Below, in pieces: positions 18,012 through 25,619 of a stretch of DNA of 42,195 bases (position 1 is its first letter; every line of letters begins with the position of its first letter). Under the pieces are notes generated by a model that was given only the letters and a program-made list of their open reading frames with translations, had not been told where the DNA came from and made no database searches. Source of the stretch: Candidatus Marinamargulisbacteria bacterium (GTDB lineage: Bacteria; Margulisbacteria; Marinamargulisbacteria; UBA817). The stretch spans positions 1 through 42,195 of the forward strand of contig JALQXX010000008.1 of NCBI GenBank assembly GCA_023262965.1, written 5' to 3'. The translations under genes were made by a program, and so were the position numbers.

Positions 18012-18977
18012 ATGAAACGCGTATTTTTTTGCATTAGTCTATATGTATCAGTCGCCTGTTTTGGGGTTGATATTACCATTCCCCCCGGGGCAACAGCCGT
18101 GTGGTTAGCCAATGAGTTAAAGCGTGCCGATGTTATTCAAAACGCCTATTTTTTTCGGTTATATATGCACCAAAATCGCGTCACCAACCGGATTCATCAA
18201 GGCACGTTTTCTATTGAAAAAAACACGCCGTATGCCGATATTATTGACATTGTCACCGGAAAAAAACAACAGTTAATACGGGTCACTATTCCCGAAGGAT
18301 TTACATTAAATGAAATCGCCACGCGATTGCATGCCACCGGTGTTATTAGCGATCCGGAGGAATTTTTAGATTTCATCCACAATAAAAATGCCCAAGTGAT
18401 TAGTGACCAACTGGCAACGGAATCCATTGCATCTCACGAAGGTTTATTTTTTGCAGACACGTATTACTTTCAAAAAAACATGCCGTTTTCGCAGGTATAC
18501 ACAAGCTTGACCAACCCCATTATTGAGCAATTGGTTCCGGAGTACACGCGCTATGATGCGCCCCCTTTATCGTTTTACGACACCCTTATTTTGGCCTCTA
18601 TTATTGAAAAGGAAGCCGGAACCCCCTCTGAAATGCCCCTGATTTCAGGTGTATTTCACAATCGCTTACGCAAAAATATGCCCCTGGGATCGTGCCCTAC
18701 CGTGGGCTATGCCCTGGGGGAGCCCCGTAAAAAACAATTGCTGTACACCGATCTAACGGTTGAATCGCCCTACAATACCTATAAATATGCCGGATTACCA
18801 CCTACCCCTATTGCCGCCCCCAGTAAAACCGCCTTTCTAGCGGCATTATCCCCTGCAGAAACCCCTTACCTATACTTTGTCGCCAAAAACGATGGCTCTG
18901 GCACGCACTTTTTTTCTAAGACACTGACCGAGCATTTGACCAATCAACAGAACACCCTACTGACTCAAACACAATAG
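18012..18977 (+). CDS. mltG: Endolytic peptidoglycan transglycosylase MltG
   Basis: Membrane-anchored enzyme that cleaves nascent glycan strands and sets their length. 321 residues: N-terminal hydrophobic anchor (about 4-18), a LysM-like part, then the catalytic YceG domain with ASIIEKEAGTPSEMPLISGVFHNRL (catalytic Glu), LGSCPTVGYALG, SPYNTYKYAGLPPTPIAAP and YFVAKNDGSGTHFFS. No ribosome binding site; ATG lies 7 bases after the tRNA-Val CCA, so its mRNA 5' end is likely made by tRNA 3' processing. Confidence 0.95.
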   Translation: MKRVFFCISLYVSVACFGVDITIPPGATAVWLANELKRADVIQNAYFFRLYMHQNRVTNRIHQGTFSIEKNTPYADIIDIVTGKKQQLIRVTIPEGFTLNEIATRLHATGVISDPEEFLDFIHNKNAQVISDQLATESIASHEGLFFADTYYFQKNMPFSQVYTSLTNPIIEQLVPEYTRYDAPPLSFYDTLILASIIEKEAGTPSEMPLISGVFHNRLRKNMPLGSCPTVGYALGEPRKKQLLYTDLTVESPYNTYKYAGLPPTPIAAPSKTAFLAALSPAETPYLYFVAKNDGSGTHFFSKTLTEHLTNQQNTLLTQTQ

Positions 18978-19100
18978 CCGGTAAATCGCATTTTATTATT
19001 GATTCATCGCCTTATTAACAATAAACCGATATAGCCGCAAGCACCCCCCCCCACCGTAAAGTGGCCCCCTTCAAGAAAAGGGAACTATATCCCTACTACG

Positions 19101-21077
19101 CTACCCGGCGTCAGAAGCTGGGCGAATGTCCAATATGGTTAGCTCAGGGAACCGGCTTTTTTTGTTCTTTTTATGGGGATAATCCACCGTGAAGATCAAA
19201 TCCGCACGATAACCTGTTGTAGACGACACAACATTTTGGTACCGCTCCCACAGTCCAAAACCCGTAGCGCTCAACACGTGCGTTTTTGTTCGGGTGGATT
19301 TTCCCTTAACTGTATGTAAGACCTTAAACTCCACATGGGGCGTACGATCTTGTTGCATGCGATTTCCAAATGGCCGCGGGTTCTCCGATAAACGAACCCC
19401 TTTCAGCGAAAATATGGGAAAATCAAAACCTTCACCATATGGGGCAATTTGATCCAACGCGTTTAACAACTTTAAATTGATATCAAAAAATGAGACCTCT
19501 TTTAAAACACGGTATGAAAACTCATATTGTTGCGGGGGAATGGCCTCCATTTCCTGTTGAATCATCGCTTTCCATTCATCAAAATCGGCCTCATTCATTG
19601 AAAATCCGCATGCTTGTGCATGGCCTCCAAAGGCATTCACCTGACGGGACCCTAATACGGTATCAATTGTTATTTGATACGGATTACGCCCGTATTTTTC
19701 TTGAAAACGCTGCTGAACATTTTCCATAATTTGATACATATTAATACTAGGAATACTACGAACCGACCCTTTTAAAAAATCACTACCTTCTAAGGTTGTA
19801 ATAATGATGGCAGGCAACACAAAACGATCCCGCAATCGATCCGCATCAATACCAATAACCCCACTGTTCCATTTTTTGCCTTTAACAATCAATACTTTTT
19901 CACGACTCAAGTCAACCGACTCAATGTATTTTTCAATTTGGGTTTCAATTTTTTCGGTAATTTGCTTACGCTGGTCGTTGACGCTGTCTACAATTTGGAC
20001 CTGATCAGACACATTTAGATTATTTTTAATTAAGTTATCTTGATCCAAAACATGTTTGTATCGATCCAAACATTCCTCCACGTTGGCGTCGGGGCCAACC
20101 GTCAGACCGGCCATCAACAAATCCACAACCACTCCCGAATCGGGTATGCCCAGTAAGGGATCCCCGATTCGCCCTGGCGCATTCATACGTGGGGCAATGG
20201 TTCGACTAATATCACGTGCACGCAAAAACGTGCGGGTAGGCAAACTAATGCGTTTTAAAGCCTTCATTCCAACCAACGAGGTACTGTTTAAATATTTGAT
20301 TCCTAGCGACACCATCGCACGATTCATGGGATATTTCAAACTCACACGATCCGATATGATCCCAAAACACGAGGCAATGGCCAAAGTTTCAAAAATAGGC
20401 TTCGGAAACGTTTCTTTAAAAAATTCCTTTAAAGCAATAATCCACTTAAATGATACATAAGATCCCGACAAATATCGAAATTCAGCCATAGCCGGATCGG
20501 TGGTTGTGTATGGGTTAATAATTGCAACCGCATCGGGTAATTTTTTACCCAAAATGTGGTGATCGGTGATAATAACATCGATGCCATTTTCATTCGCATA
20601 CGCAACCGCTTCCACATCTTTAGTGCCACAATCGGTTGTAATGATAAGGGATACCCCCTTAGCTTTTGCTTCTTGAATAATACGTATTTGAAGGCCATGT
20701 CCTTCGCGTGACCGAATGGGAAACGCGTAATCCACTGTAAATCCCAATTGTCGCAATCCGGTTGTTAGGATGGTGGTTCCGGAAATGCCATCGGCATCGG
20801 GATCGCCGTTCACTAAAATGTGTTCGTTGTTTGCCTTAGCTCGCGCCAATCGATCGAGGGATTTATTAAGGTGATAGGGGGACGAAATTCCCTGGTAGCT
20901 CATAATCTCATCCATTTTGGGATGTATAAACCGATCCAATTGATCCAGATTTTTAAATCCAAAGCCTGACGCATGTAGCACTTCGGCCAAAATTGGGGGG
21001 CCTTGTATGGCATCTGCAATCGCATTCACTTCATCTTCATCAAACCGGTGGTACGTCCAACGTTTTTCTTTTATCAT
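19101..21077 (-). CDS. recJ: Single-stranded-DNA-specific exonuclease RecJ
   Basis: DHH-family 5'-3' exonuclease in recombination and mismatch repair. 658 residues with NGDPDADGISGTTIL (motif I), ITTDCGTKDVEA, ITDHHILGKKLPDA (DHH motif), RMNAPGRIGDP and the DHHA1 GSVRSIPSINMYQIM...FGGHAQACGFS region. Converges with mltG; the 123 bases between hold only a weak short hairpin. No ribosome binding site: TATAGT ends 7 bases before the ATG. Confidence 0.96.
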   Translation of the reverse strand: MIKEKRWTYHRFDEDEVNAIADAIQGPPILAEVLHASGFGFKNLDQLDRFIHPKMDEIMSYQGISSPYHLNKSLDRLARAKANNEHILVNGDPDADGISGTTILTTGLRQLGFTVDYAFPIRSREGHGLQIRIIQEAKAKGVSLIITTDCGTKDVEAVAYANENGIDVIITDHHILGKKLPDAVAIINPYTTTDPAMAEFRYLSGSYVSFKWIIALKEFFKETFPKPIFETLAIASCFGIISDRVSLKYPMNRAMVSLGIKYLNSTSLVGMKALKRISLPTRTFLRARDISRTIAPRMNAPGRIGDPLLGIPDSGVVVDLLMAGLTVGPDANVEECLDRYKHVLDQDNLIKNNLNVSDQVQIVDSVNDQRKQITEKIETQIEKYIESVDLSREKVLIVKGKKWNSGVIGIDADRLRDRFVLPAIIITTLEGSDFLKGSVRSIPSINMYQIMENVQQRFQEKYGRNPYQITIDTVLGSRQVNAFGGHAQACGFSMNEADFDEWKAMIQQEMEAIPPQQYEFSYRVLKEVSFFDINLKLLNALDQIAPYGEGFDFPIFSLKGVRLSENPRPFGNRMQQDRTPHVEFKVLHTVKGKSTRTKTHVLSATGFGLWERYQNVVSSTTGYRADLIFTVDYPHKKNKKSRFPELTILDIRPASDAG

Positions 21078-21084
21078 TCTGCTA

Positions 21085-21112
21085 ACTATAATAACGGATT
21101 ATAGCCAATCAA
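21085..21112 (-). promoter_or_regulatory. Putative leaderless promoter of recJ
   Basis: On the minus strand, TTGATT (21107-21112), 16-base spacer, TATAGT (21085-21090), then 7 bases to the recJ ATG. It abuts the end of the IS remnant. Confidence 0.45.
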
Positions 21113-21113
21113 T

Positions 21114-21810
21114 CTAGCACGTTTTTAAATTGGGCTGCCATTGGCATGCTAACTGTAAACTGAGCCACGAATCAGCTGATGCTGGCACGACACATAGCCA
21201 ATGTGTAATTAATGGTCGAGGTTGACCTTTATCGGCACGATGCATTGCTGTTGGACACAGGGGGTTTAAACATCGGCAGGTACCTTGCCAATTGATCGGT
21301 TTCAATTCCGCGATTAATGGATGCCATTTAGCAGGGCGCTCGTCCAACACGGGCCCCGTATTTTTTGCGAAACAATTTGGTGCTTTTCCCCTTTGCAGAC
21401 ATTCGTGCTACGGCCACTCCCCGTATTTGCCGGGTGTCGTTTTCAACCGCCACAGCTAACGATAGCGGCTTTAGCGTCGTATGTTCAATGGTTTCCAATT
21501 CGTCAAACTGCAGAGCCATCCGGGCAGCATCGCGTTGCGTTGATTTTGACGGGTGATTTTAGCCTGTTCTCCCACAAAAACACGGTGCTTTCGAACCATT
21601 TTATACGTCACTCCCAGCAAATGAGCGCGCCGCCACAATAATACCGAACTGGCTAATAAACATATTAATTCATCGTTAATATCACGCCTTTTTTGGTATT
21701 TTGCTGGATTATTCGTGGCGCTTGAGTCGGTTTTTTTGAATACATGATGCATACCCCATACGACTTACCATCGGCTGTGCGTAATTTATATCATAGTGCT
21801 ATCTCAGTTT
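21114..21810 (-). pseudogene. Decayed IS1-like transposase and flanking IS end
   Basis: Three minus-strand frames join into one transposase-like protein. 21752-21471 gives a helix-turn-helix region (NDELICLLASS...RRAHLLGVTYKMVRKH). After a frame change near 21520, 21519-21328 gives MALQFDELETIEHTTLKPLS and VARMSAKGKSTKLFRKKYG, the first part of the DDE-like catalytic domain. After another change near 21350 it continues as LDERPAKWHPLIAELKP and then loses recognisable sequence. A likely true start, ATG at 21771 (MVSRMGYASC), is in yet another frame. So at least three disruptions and a degraded C-terminus. The 5' end (21810-21739) is repeated at 37768-37839. Fills most of the 830 bases without an intact gene between recJ and the terpene-synthase-like gene. 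Confidence 0.7.
21739..21810 (-). repeat. IS-end repeat, copy A
   Basis: 72 bases that match 37768-37839 (copy B, plus strand) at 64 of 72 positions by hand alignment with no gap. Shared blocks include ACTATGATA, AAATTACGCACA, GTCGTATG and GGTATGCATCATG. In this copy the transposase-like reading frames follow, so the repeat is probably the upstream end and first codons of the IS. Confidence 0.75.
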
Positions 21811-21852
21811 GTAAAAATAACCGTACGTTTTTCTTTGAAACAGCCGCATCAT

Positions 21853-21881
21853 TTGATACAAGATAAATACTGCTTTATATC
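21853..21881 (+). promoter_or_regulatory. Putative promoter of the terpene-synthase-like gene
   Basis: TTGATA (21853-21858), 17-base spacer, TATATC (21876-21881), about 26 bases before the ATG at 21908, which has its own AAGGAG. It starts about 40 bases beyond the IS-end repeat. Confidence 0.45.
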
Positions 21882-21907
21882 CCAAAAATCTAACTAAGGA
21901 GCAACCT

Positions 21908-23101
21908 ATGCAAAAAAATAATTTAATGACGATTTTAGGACTACGATCCACCCCTATATTAAAGCGAAATATACCTAAATCGAACAGGTCTTGTGGAAAA
22001 AATCAGAGGCCGATTCGACAAAGTGCACGCATCTGTAATATTTCCAGAACGCATCATATCCCCATTACTGAAATGCAACATAGCTCGTGCATTGTAAAAG
22101 GCCTCAATTCATTTTATTTGGGAGAAAACAAGTTATTGCGTTTACACGGAAAAATTCGATCCATTGATAACGCATGTGAAGGGCCATTTACCAAAGCTAT
22201 TCTTAATTATTTATTACAACAGGGAAATAAATACAATCTCATTCCACACACTAAGCGTGATGCGTTTATTAATGCTCAGTTTCATACCCTTATTTCGTAT
22301 TCATTTCCGTATGCCACTTCAGAGAATTATCAGCTAGCAGCGGACTTAATTTTTTGTTTGTATGCTCAGGATCGTATTATCGATAAATCAAAACTCCCCA
22401 ATGGGCTGGTCAATCATTTTAATAACATACTTTTGGAATTATTATTGAATCCAAACAAACAATTCTCAATAAACGATACCCTGGACCCCGTCATCAAACT
22501 GCATCAGGATTTCTTTAAAAAAGTTAGTGATTGCTATGGTTCTAGATCCGAGGCTTTTTTTACATCCTACCGAAATTTTTTAGTCGTTAAAACAATAGAA
22601 ATTAATCTCAAAAAAAATCATGCGGCCAATATAGAGGATTATATGTCTCGCCGTGAATACAGCAGCGGCTGTGATCTTGTATTTCATTTGGGATACTTAA
22701 TGAAAGGATTGCATATCACGTCTGAAAAAATGAATGGCATTATGTTTGCAAGTGGTCGCCAACTATCCACAAAAGCCATTTATTTAGCTAACGACATATT
22801 GGGGTTTTTTATGGAGTACGAGGAATCGAATATCGATAACATTGTGATACTTCTAGAAAAAACGGCCCCTATATCGCATCAAGAGGCCTTAACAAGAAGC
22901 TTAAACATGTTGGATGAGACCGCATTAGCCTTCGAAATGCATTCAAATTATATTAAAAAATACTCTAAAAATAACAATGAACCGGACCTGCTTGTTTGTA
23001 ACGAGGTTCAAAAATATTGGATAACGGGTAATTTAGCCTGGTCTTTTGCAACAGAGCGATTTAAAGAGGTGAGTAATAGACGTGAAGAAAACTATTTTTA
23101 G
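21908..23101 (+). CDS. Class I terpene-synthase-like protein
   Basis: 397 residues: a basic, cysteine-containing N-terminal extension of about 65 residues, then an all-helical terpene synthase fold. Landmarks in order: aspartate-rich region YAQDRIIDK at 152-160, pyrophosphate-sensor region YMSRREYSSGCDLVFHL at 245-261, the NSE-type motif LANDILGFFMEYEE (N295, G299, E303), NIVILLEKTAPISHQEAL, and WITGNLAWSFATERF near the end (RY-like). The aspartate-rich motif has Q in the first Asp position and G replaces Ser in NSE, so chemistry may be altered or lost. ATG follows AAGGAG. Overlaps the next gene by 20 bases. Codon use is visibly AT-rich compared with household genes, suggesting transfer. Confidence 0.72.
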   Translation: MQKNNLMTILGLRSTPILKRNIPKSNRSCGKNQRPIRQSARICNISRTHHIPITEMQHSSCIVKGLNSFYLGENKLLRLHGKIRSIDNACEGPFTKAILNYLLQQGNKYNLIPHTKRDAFINAQFHTLISYSFPYATSENYQLAADLIFCLYAQDRIIDKSKLPNGLVNHFNNILLELLLNPNKQFSINDTLDPVIKLHQDFFKKVSDCYGSRSEAFFTSYRNFLVVKTIEINLKKNHAANIEDYMSRREYSSGCDLVFHLGYLMKGLHITSEKMNGIMFASGRQLSTKAIYLANDILGFFMEYEESNIDNIVILLEKTAPISHQEALTRSLNMLDETALAFEMHSNYIKKYSKNNNEPDLLVCNEVQKYWITGNLAWSFATERFKEVSNRREENYF

Positions 23102-23924
23102 CACAATTAAAAAAAGAACCCCATTGACTTATATCGCCATTTTTTTTACTACGATCACTCTTATTTACATCCCGGTGTTCTCGTACATGCACGAATATAG
23201 GCTGTCCAATTTTCTATGCGCATTTATTTTTCTGTATGTTTTTTCTTTAATACTTGAGAAACAATTTCCCTCCGTGTCAAAACATATCGTCATATTAACC
23301 GCAAACGCGGGGATATTACTTTATGCATCCGCATTTGGCTACACAGCGGGAATTCAATACATCTTATTTTCGTTTTTAGTAATTCCCTTTATATTGTTTC
23401 GATCAGATGAATGGGCACAAACAATACTTAGCGTATTTCAATCAATTGCCTGTTTTTTGGGTCTTGAAGCCTTTGATTATTCATTTTATCCACATACATT
23501 ATCTATATCATCACACCATTTAATCATTATTCGATACCTCATGATTGTAACAACGATCTTTATTTTATCGTTTTCAATATGGCTCTACCGTTTCAATCTT
23601 GAAAAATTAAGCCATGAACGCGACTGCATTTTGATAGAATCTTTAGATGAAAAAGTAAAAACAATAAAAAAAATAGTGATAGCACTCAATCATATTATTA
23701 ATAATCATTTAACTCTTGTAGTGGTAAATTCAAGCATAATTAGCAAAAGTACTTGTGATCCACACCTTGTAAAACTTACATCCAGTATAACCGAAAAAGG
23801 GTATACAATCTCGTATTTATTAAAGAAATTAACTCGGCTAAAAAAACCTGCCGAAACCGAGTATGCTGAGGGAATAATGATGCTGGATATTGAACGATCC
23901 GAATATGATGACGTGGTTAATTGA
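23082..23924 (+). CDS. Six-helix membrane protein with a histidine-kinase-type DHp region and no ATPase domain
   Basis: 280 residues. Six hydrophobic segments (about 16-34, 42-58, 67-85, 91-107, 113-131, 148-168), then a cytoplasmic helical part. ALNHIINNHLT at 201-211 resembles the phosphoacceptor box ALNHEINNPLT of histidine kinases (H204), and the second helix ends in KKLTRLKKP, then YAEGIMMLDIE, a tail I know from kinase DHp regions. No N, G1 or G2 box follows; the protein stops. So it is a DHp-only membrane sensor or adaptor. GTG start at 23082 with AGAGGTGA upstream; overlaps the terpene-synthase-like gene, so the two are translated together. AT-rich. Confidence 0.65.
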   Translation: MKKTIFSTIKKRTPLTYIAIFFTTITLIYIPVFSYMHEYRLSNFLCAFIFLYVFSLILEKQFPSVSKHIVILTANAGILLYASAFGYTAGIQYILFSFLVIPFILFRSDEWAQTILSVFQSIACFLGLEAFDYSFYPHTLSISSHHLIIIRYLMIVTTIFILSFSIWLYRFNLEKLSHERDCILIESLDEKVKTIKKIVIALNHIINNHLTLVVVNSSIISKSTCDPHLVKLTSSITEKGYTISYLLKKLTRLKKPAETEYAEGIMMLDIERSEYDDVVN

Positions 23925-24058
23925 ATCGGATATTGGGTTCCTTCAACAATAAGAAGACCCTATCTTGCCCTCGAATTTGATATAGCGGGTAAGTTGCTGG
24001 GGCTACTCTCAACGCATTTTATTTTTGTGATATGAAAGATGACTACGCGATGAACTCG

Positions 24059-24481
24059 TTATCCATCATTTGGCCGTTCTACGCGCCAAATATCAGTCGT
24101 TAAAGGTGCTGGACGCCAATTGCCATCAATGCGTCCTTTTTCAATCGTGATATCTGTAATCACTTTTTTATGGGTTAGTTTAACAACAATAATCCACACC
24201 GGAATCCAAATATAGGGGAATTTTCGATACGAATGCCGATAATAGCGTGTTGTTCTACGGGGCCACACCTCACTTGATACGGTAAATTTATTTTTACGTA
24301 AATGCAAATCCAAATAATCCGCATGCGACCCAATCGGAAAATCCTTAAAAATAATATCTTCCGCTTGTTTGACGGTTTTATACTTCTCAAAAATAGACGG
24401 AATGGTTAAATCAAAAATCTCATCTTCATCCAGGTTGCTGATATCATTTGTATCGATTATTCCAGGTTGAAATCGTCTCAC
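24059..24481 (-). CDS. Protein of unknown function
   Basis: 140 residues from GTG 24481, acidic N-terminal half (DTNDISNLDEDEIFDLT), a central basic aromatic stretch (RRTTRYYRHSYRKFPYIWIPVWIIVVKL) and a C-terminal TDIWRVERPNDG. The WIPVWIIVV segment looks like a beta strand pair more than a membrane helix. No recognised family. Converges on the DHp membrane protein gene; the 134 bases between show nothing clear. AT-rich like the other island genes. The weak ribosome binding site makes the start uncertain. Confidence 0.55.
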   Translation of the reverse strand: MRRFQPGIIDTNDISNLDEDEIFDLTIPSIFEKYKTVKQAEDIIFKDFPIGSHADYLDLHLRKNKFTVSSEVWPRRTTRYYRHSYRKFPYIWIPVWIIVVKLTHKKVITDITIEKGRIDGNWRPAPLTTDIWRVERPNDG

Positions 24482-24647
24482 AATACTAGAGCCATTCCCT
24501 GCTGATTATTTTTTAGAATCAAGAAGGCAGTTCGAAGCATACTCTACTGTATAATATCATATTTACAAAAAAAACACATATGGAAAATTGTAGGTATATG
24601 TTGCATAAACTGAATCATGTAAATAATGTCGATCAAAACCTAACAAG

Positions 24648-24711
24648 AGAACACCTTTTGCCCGTATAAACTGGGTTAAAAAATCGATATATGGATTGAG
24701 GGTGGTGTTCT
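24648..24711 (+). other. Possible structured RNA or cruciform upstream of tRNA-Leu
   Basis: An 8-base perfect inverted repeat AGAACACC (24648-24655) / GGTGTTCT (24704-24711) encloses two smaller ones, CCC...GGG and AATC...GATT, so the 64 bases could fold as a three-way junction. No T-loop, anticodon arm or U-run is present, so it is not a standard tRNA or terminator. The rest of 24482-24760 is AT-rich with no gene seen. Confidence 0.25.
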
Positions 24712-24713
24712 AT

Positions 24714-24741
24714 TTGCAAATATGGCGATACGTATTATACT
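24714..24741 (+). promoter_or_regulatory. Putative tRNA-Leu promoter
   Basis: TTGCAA (24714-24719), 16-base spacer, TATACT (24736-24741), 19 bases before the tRNA. Same -10 hexamer as the tRNA-Val and mreB promoters. Confidence 0.6.
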
Positions 24742-24760
24742 AATTGGTATATGTGTTACT

Positions 24761-24846
24761 GCCGAAGTGGCGGAATTGGTAGACGCGTCGGTCTCAAAAA
24801 CCGATAAGCCTAGCTTGTGCCGGTTCGAGTCCGGCCTTCGGTACCA
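24761..24846 (+). tRNA. tRNA-Leu (anticodon CAA)
   Basis: Class II tRNA with long variable arm: acceptor GCCGAAG/CTTCGGT, D arm with GGAATTGGTAGACGC, anticodon arm TCGGT-CTCAAAA-ACCGA giving anticodon CAA, T arm GCCGG-TTCGAGT-CCGGC, discriminator A and encoded CCA at 24844-24846. It borders the AT-rich island; no second copy of its 3' end was seen, so there is no sign of an attachment-site duplication. Confidence 0.97.
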
Positions 24847-24888
24847 CATTACTTTTTATTTTATGGGTAGTAGGTTACTATAGGGGGA

Positions 24889-25461
24889 ATGATGCGCATA
24901 CACCAGTTATTAAATGAGGCTTGTAGAGTGCATGATGCATTGGTTAACGATGGTGGTATTTGTGAGCAAATTGGGGCATGGGTTGATGCGATGGTAGGGG
25001 CATTGAGGCAAGGCAATCGGATTATATTGTGTGGGAATGGGGGAAGTTTTTCGGATGCGCAACACATTACAGCGGAGTTTGTGGGGCGTTTTCAAATGGA
25101 GCGCCGGTCATTGCCGGCGATTTGTTTAGGGACGAACAGTTCGACTGCGACAGCAATTGGGAATGATTATGGATTTGAGCATATTTTTTCACGGGAGTTA
25201 TCGGCTATTGGGAATTCGGGGGACGTTTTAATTGCATTATCAACGAGTGGCAATAGTGCGAATATTTTAGCTGCAATAGACACTGCTGTGTCGTTAGGAA
25301 TGATTGTATTTGGTTTAACGGGAAGCAAAAAAGGCGCTATGGCATCACGGTGTTCCTGTATTGAGGTTCCTTCGGAGAGTACTCCGCGCATTCAGGAATG
25401 TCACATATTGATAGGGCATATTTTATGCGATTGTATTGAGCATCGTTTATTTTCTAGGTAA
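24889..25461 (+). CDS. gmhA: Sedoheptulose-7-phosphate isomerase (GmhA-like, SIS domain)
   Basis: First step of ADP-heptose synthesis for the LPS inner core. 190 residues with one SIS domain: CGNGGSFSDAQHITAEFVGRF, ATAIGNDYGFEHIFSREL, ALSTSGNSANIL and TPRIQECHILIGHILCDCIE, all matching GmhA (and its paralogue DiaA). A heptose-bisphosphatase-like gene lies at 39215, which favours the heptose role. Two starts (ATG at 24889 and 24892) follow a G-rich run; TACTAT sits 7 bases before the first. Confidence 0.88.
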   Translation: MMRIHQLLNEACRVHDALVNDGGICEQIGAWVDAMVGALRQGNRIILCGNGGSFSDAQHITAEFVGRFQMERRSLPAICLGTNSSTATAIGNDYGFEHIFSRELSAIGNSGDVLIALSTSGNSANILAAIDTAVSLGMIVFGLTGSKKGAMASRCSCIEVPSESTPRIQECHILIGHILCDCIEHRLFSR

Positions 25462-25497
25462 TTGTAGAGTTCCCGTATAACGTTGTTGTGGGGGTGC

Positions 25498-25619
25498 AGC
25501 AGCGTCGGGATTTTTTGAATAGCAAGGCAGGGCCCGGCGTGAAGCCCGGAGTTTACTATAGTAAATGAGGACGTCGCACCGAGCGCTAACGTAGCTAGTC
25601 GGGAAATCCCGACGCTGCT
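25498..25619. repeat. Inverted-repeat element overlapping the fadE 3' end
   Basis: Perfect 16-base terminal inverted repeats AGCAGCGTCGGGATTT (25498-25513) and its complement (25604-25619) bound about 122 bases. The middle holds a 14-base palindrome TTTACTATAGTAAA (25552-25565) and GC-rich blocks (GGGCCCGG, AAGCCCGG). It carries no gene of its own, looks like a non-autonomous palindromic element, and may also terminate transcription of gmhA and fadE. The right arm encodes part of the last 8 residues of FadE and the stop lies just inside it. Confidence 0.6.

Noticed and set aside
19040-19090. Terminator between mltG and recJ
   Set aside because: Only weak short hairpins (CCAC...GTGG, CCCTT...AAGGG) without a U-run.
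21085-21112. Possible second inverted repeat of the IS beside recJ (ACTATAATAACGGATTA versus ACTATGATATAAATTA)
   Set aside because: The match needs a gap and coincides with a good recJ promoter, so it is not safe evidence of an IS end.
21321-21641. 106-codon plus-strand open frame in the IS remnant
   Set aside because: Opposite strand of the transposase-like frames, which show recognisable family motifs.
24761-24846. tRNA-Leu as integration site of the island
   Set aside because: No duplicate of the tRNA 3' end was seen at the other side of the island, and no integrase is present.
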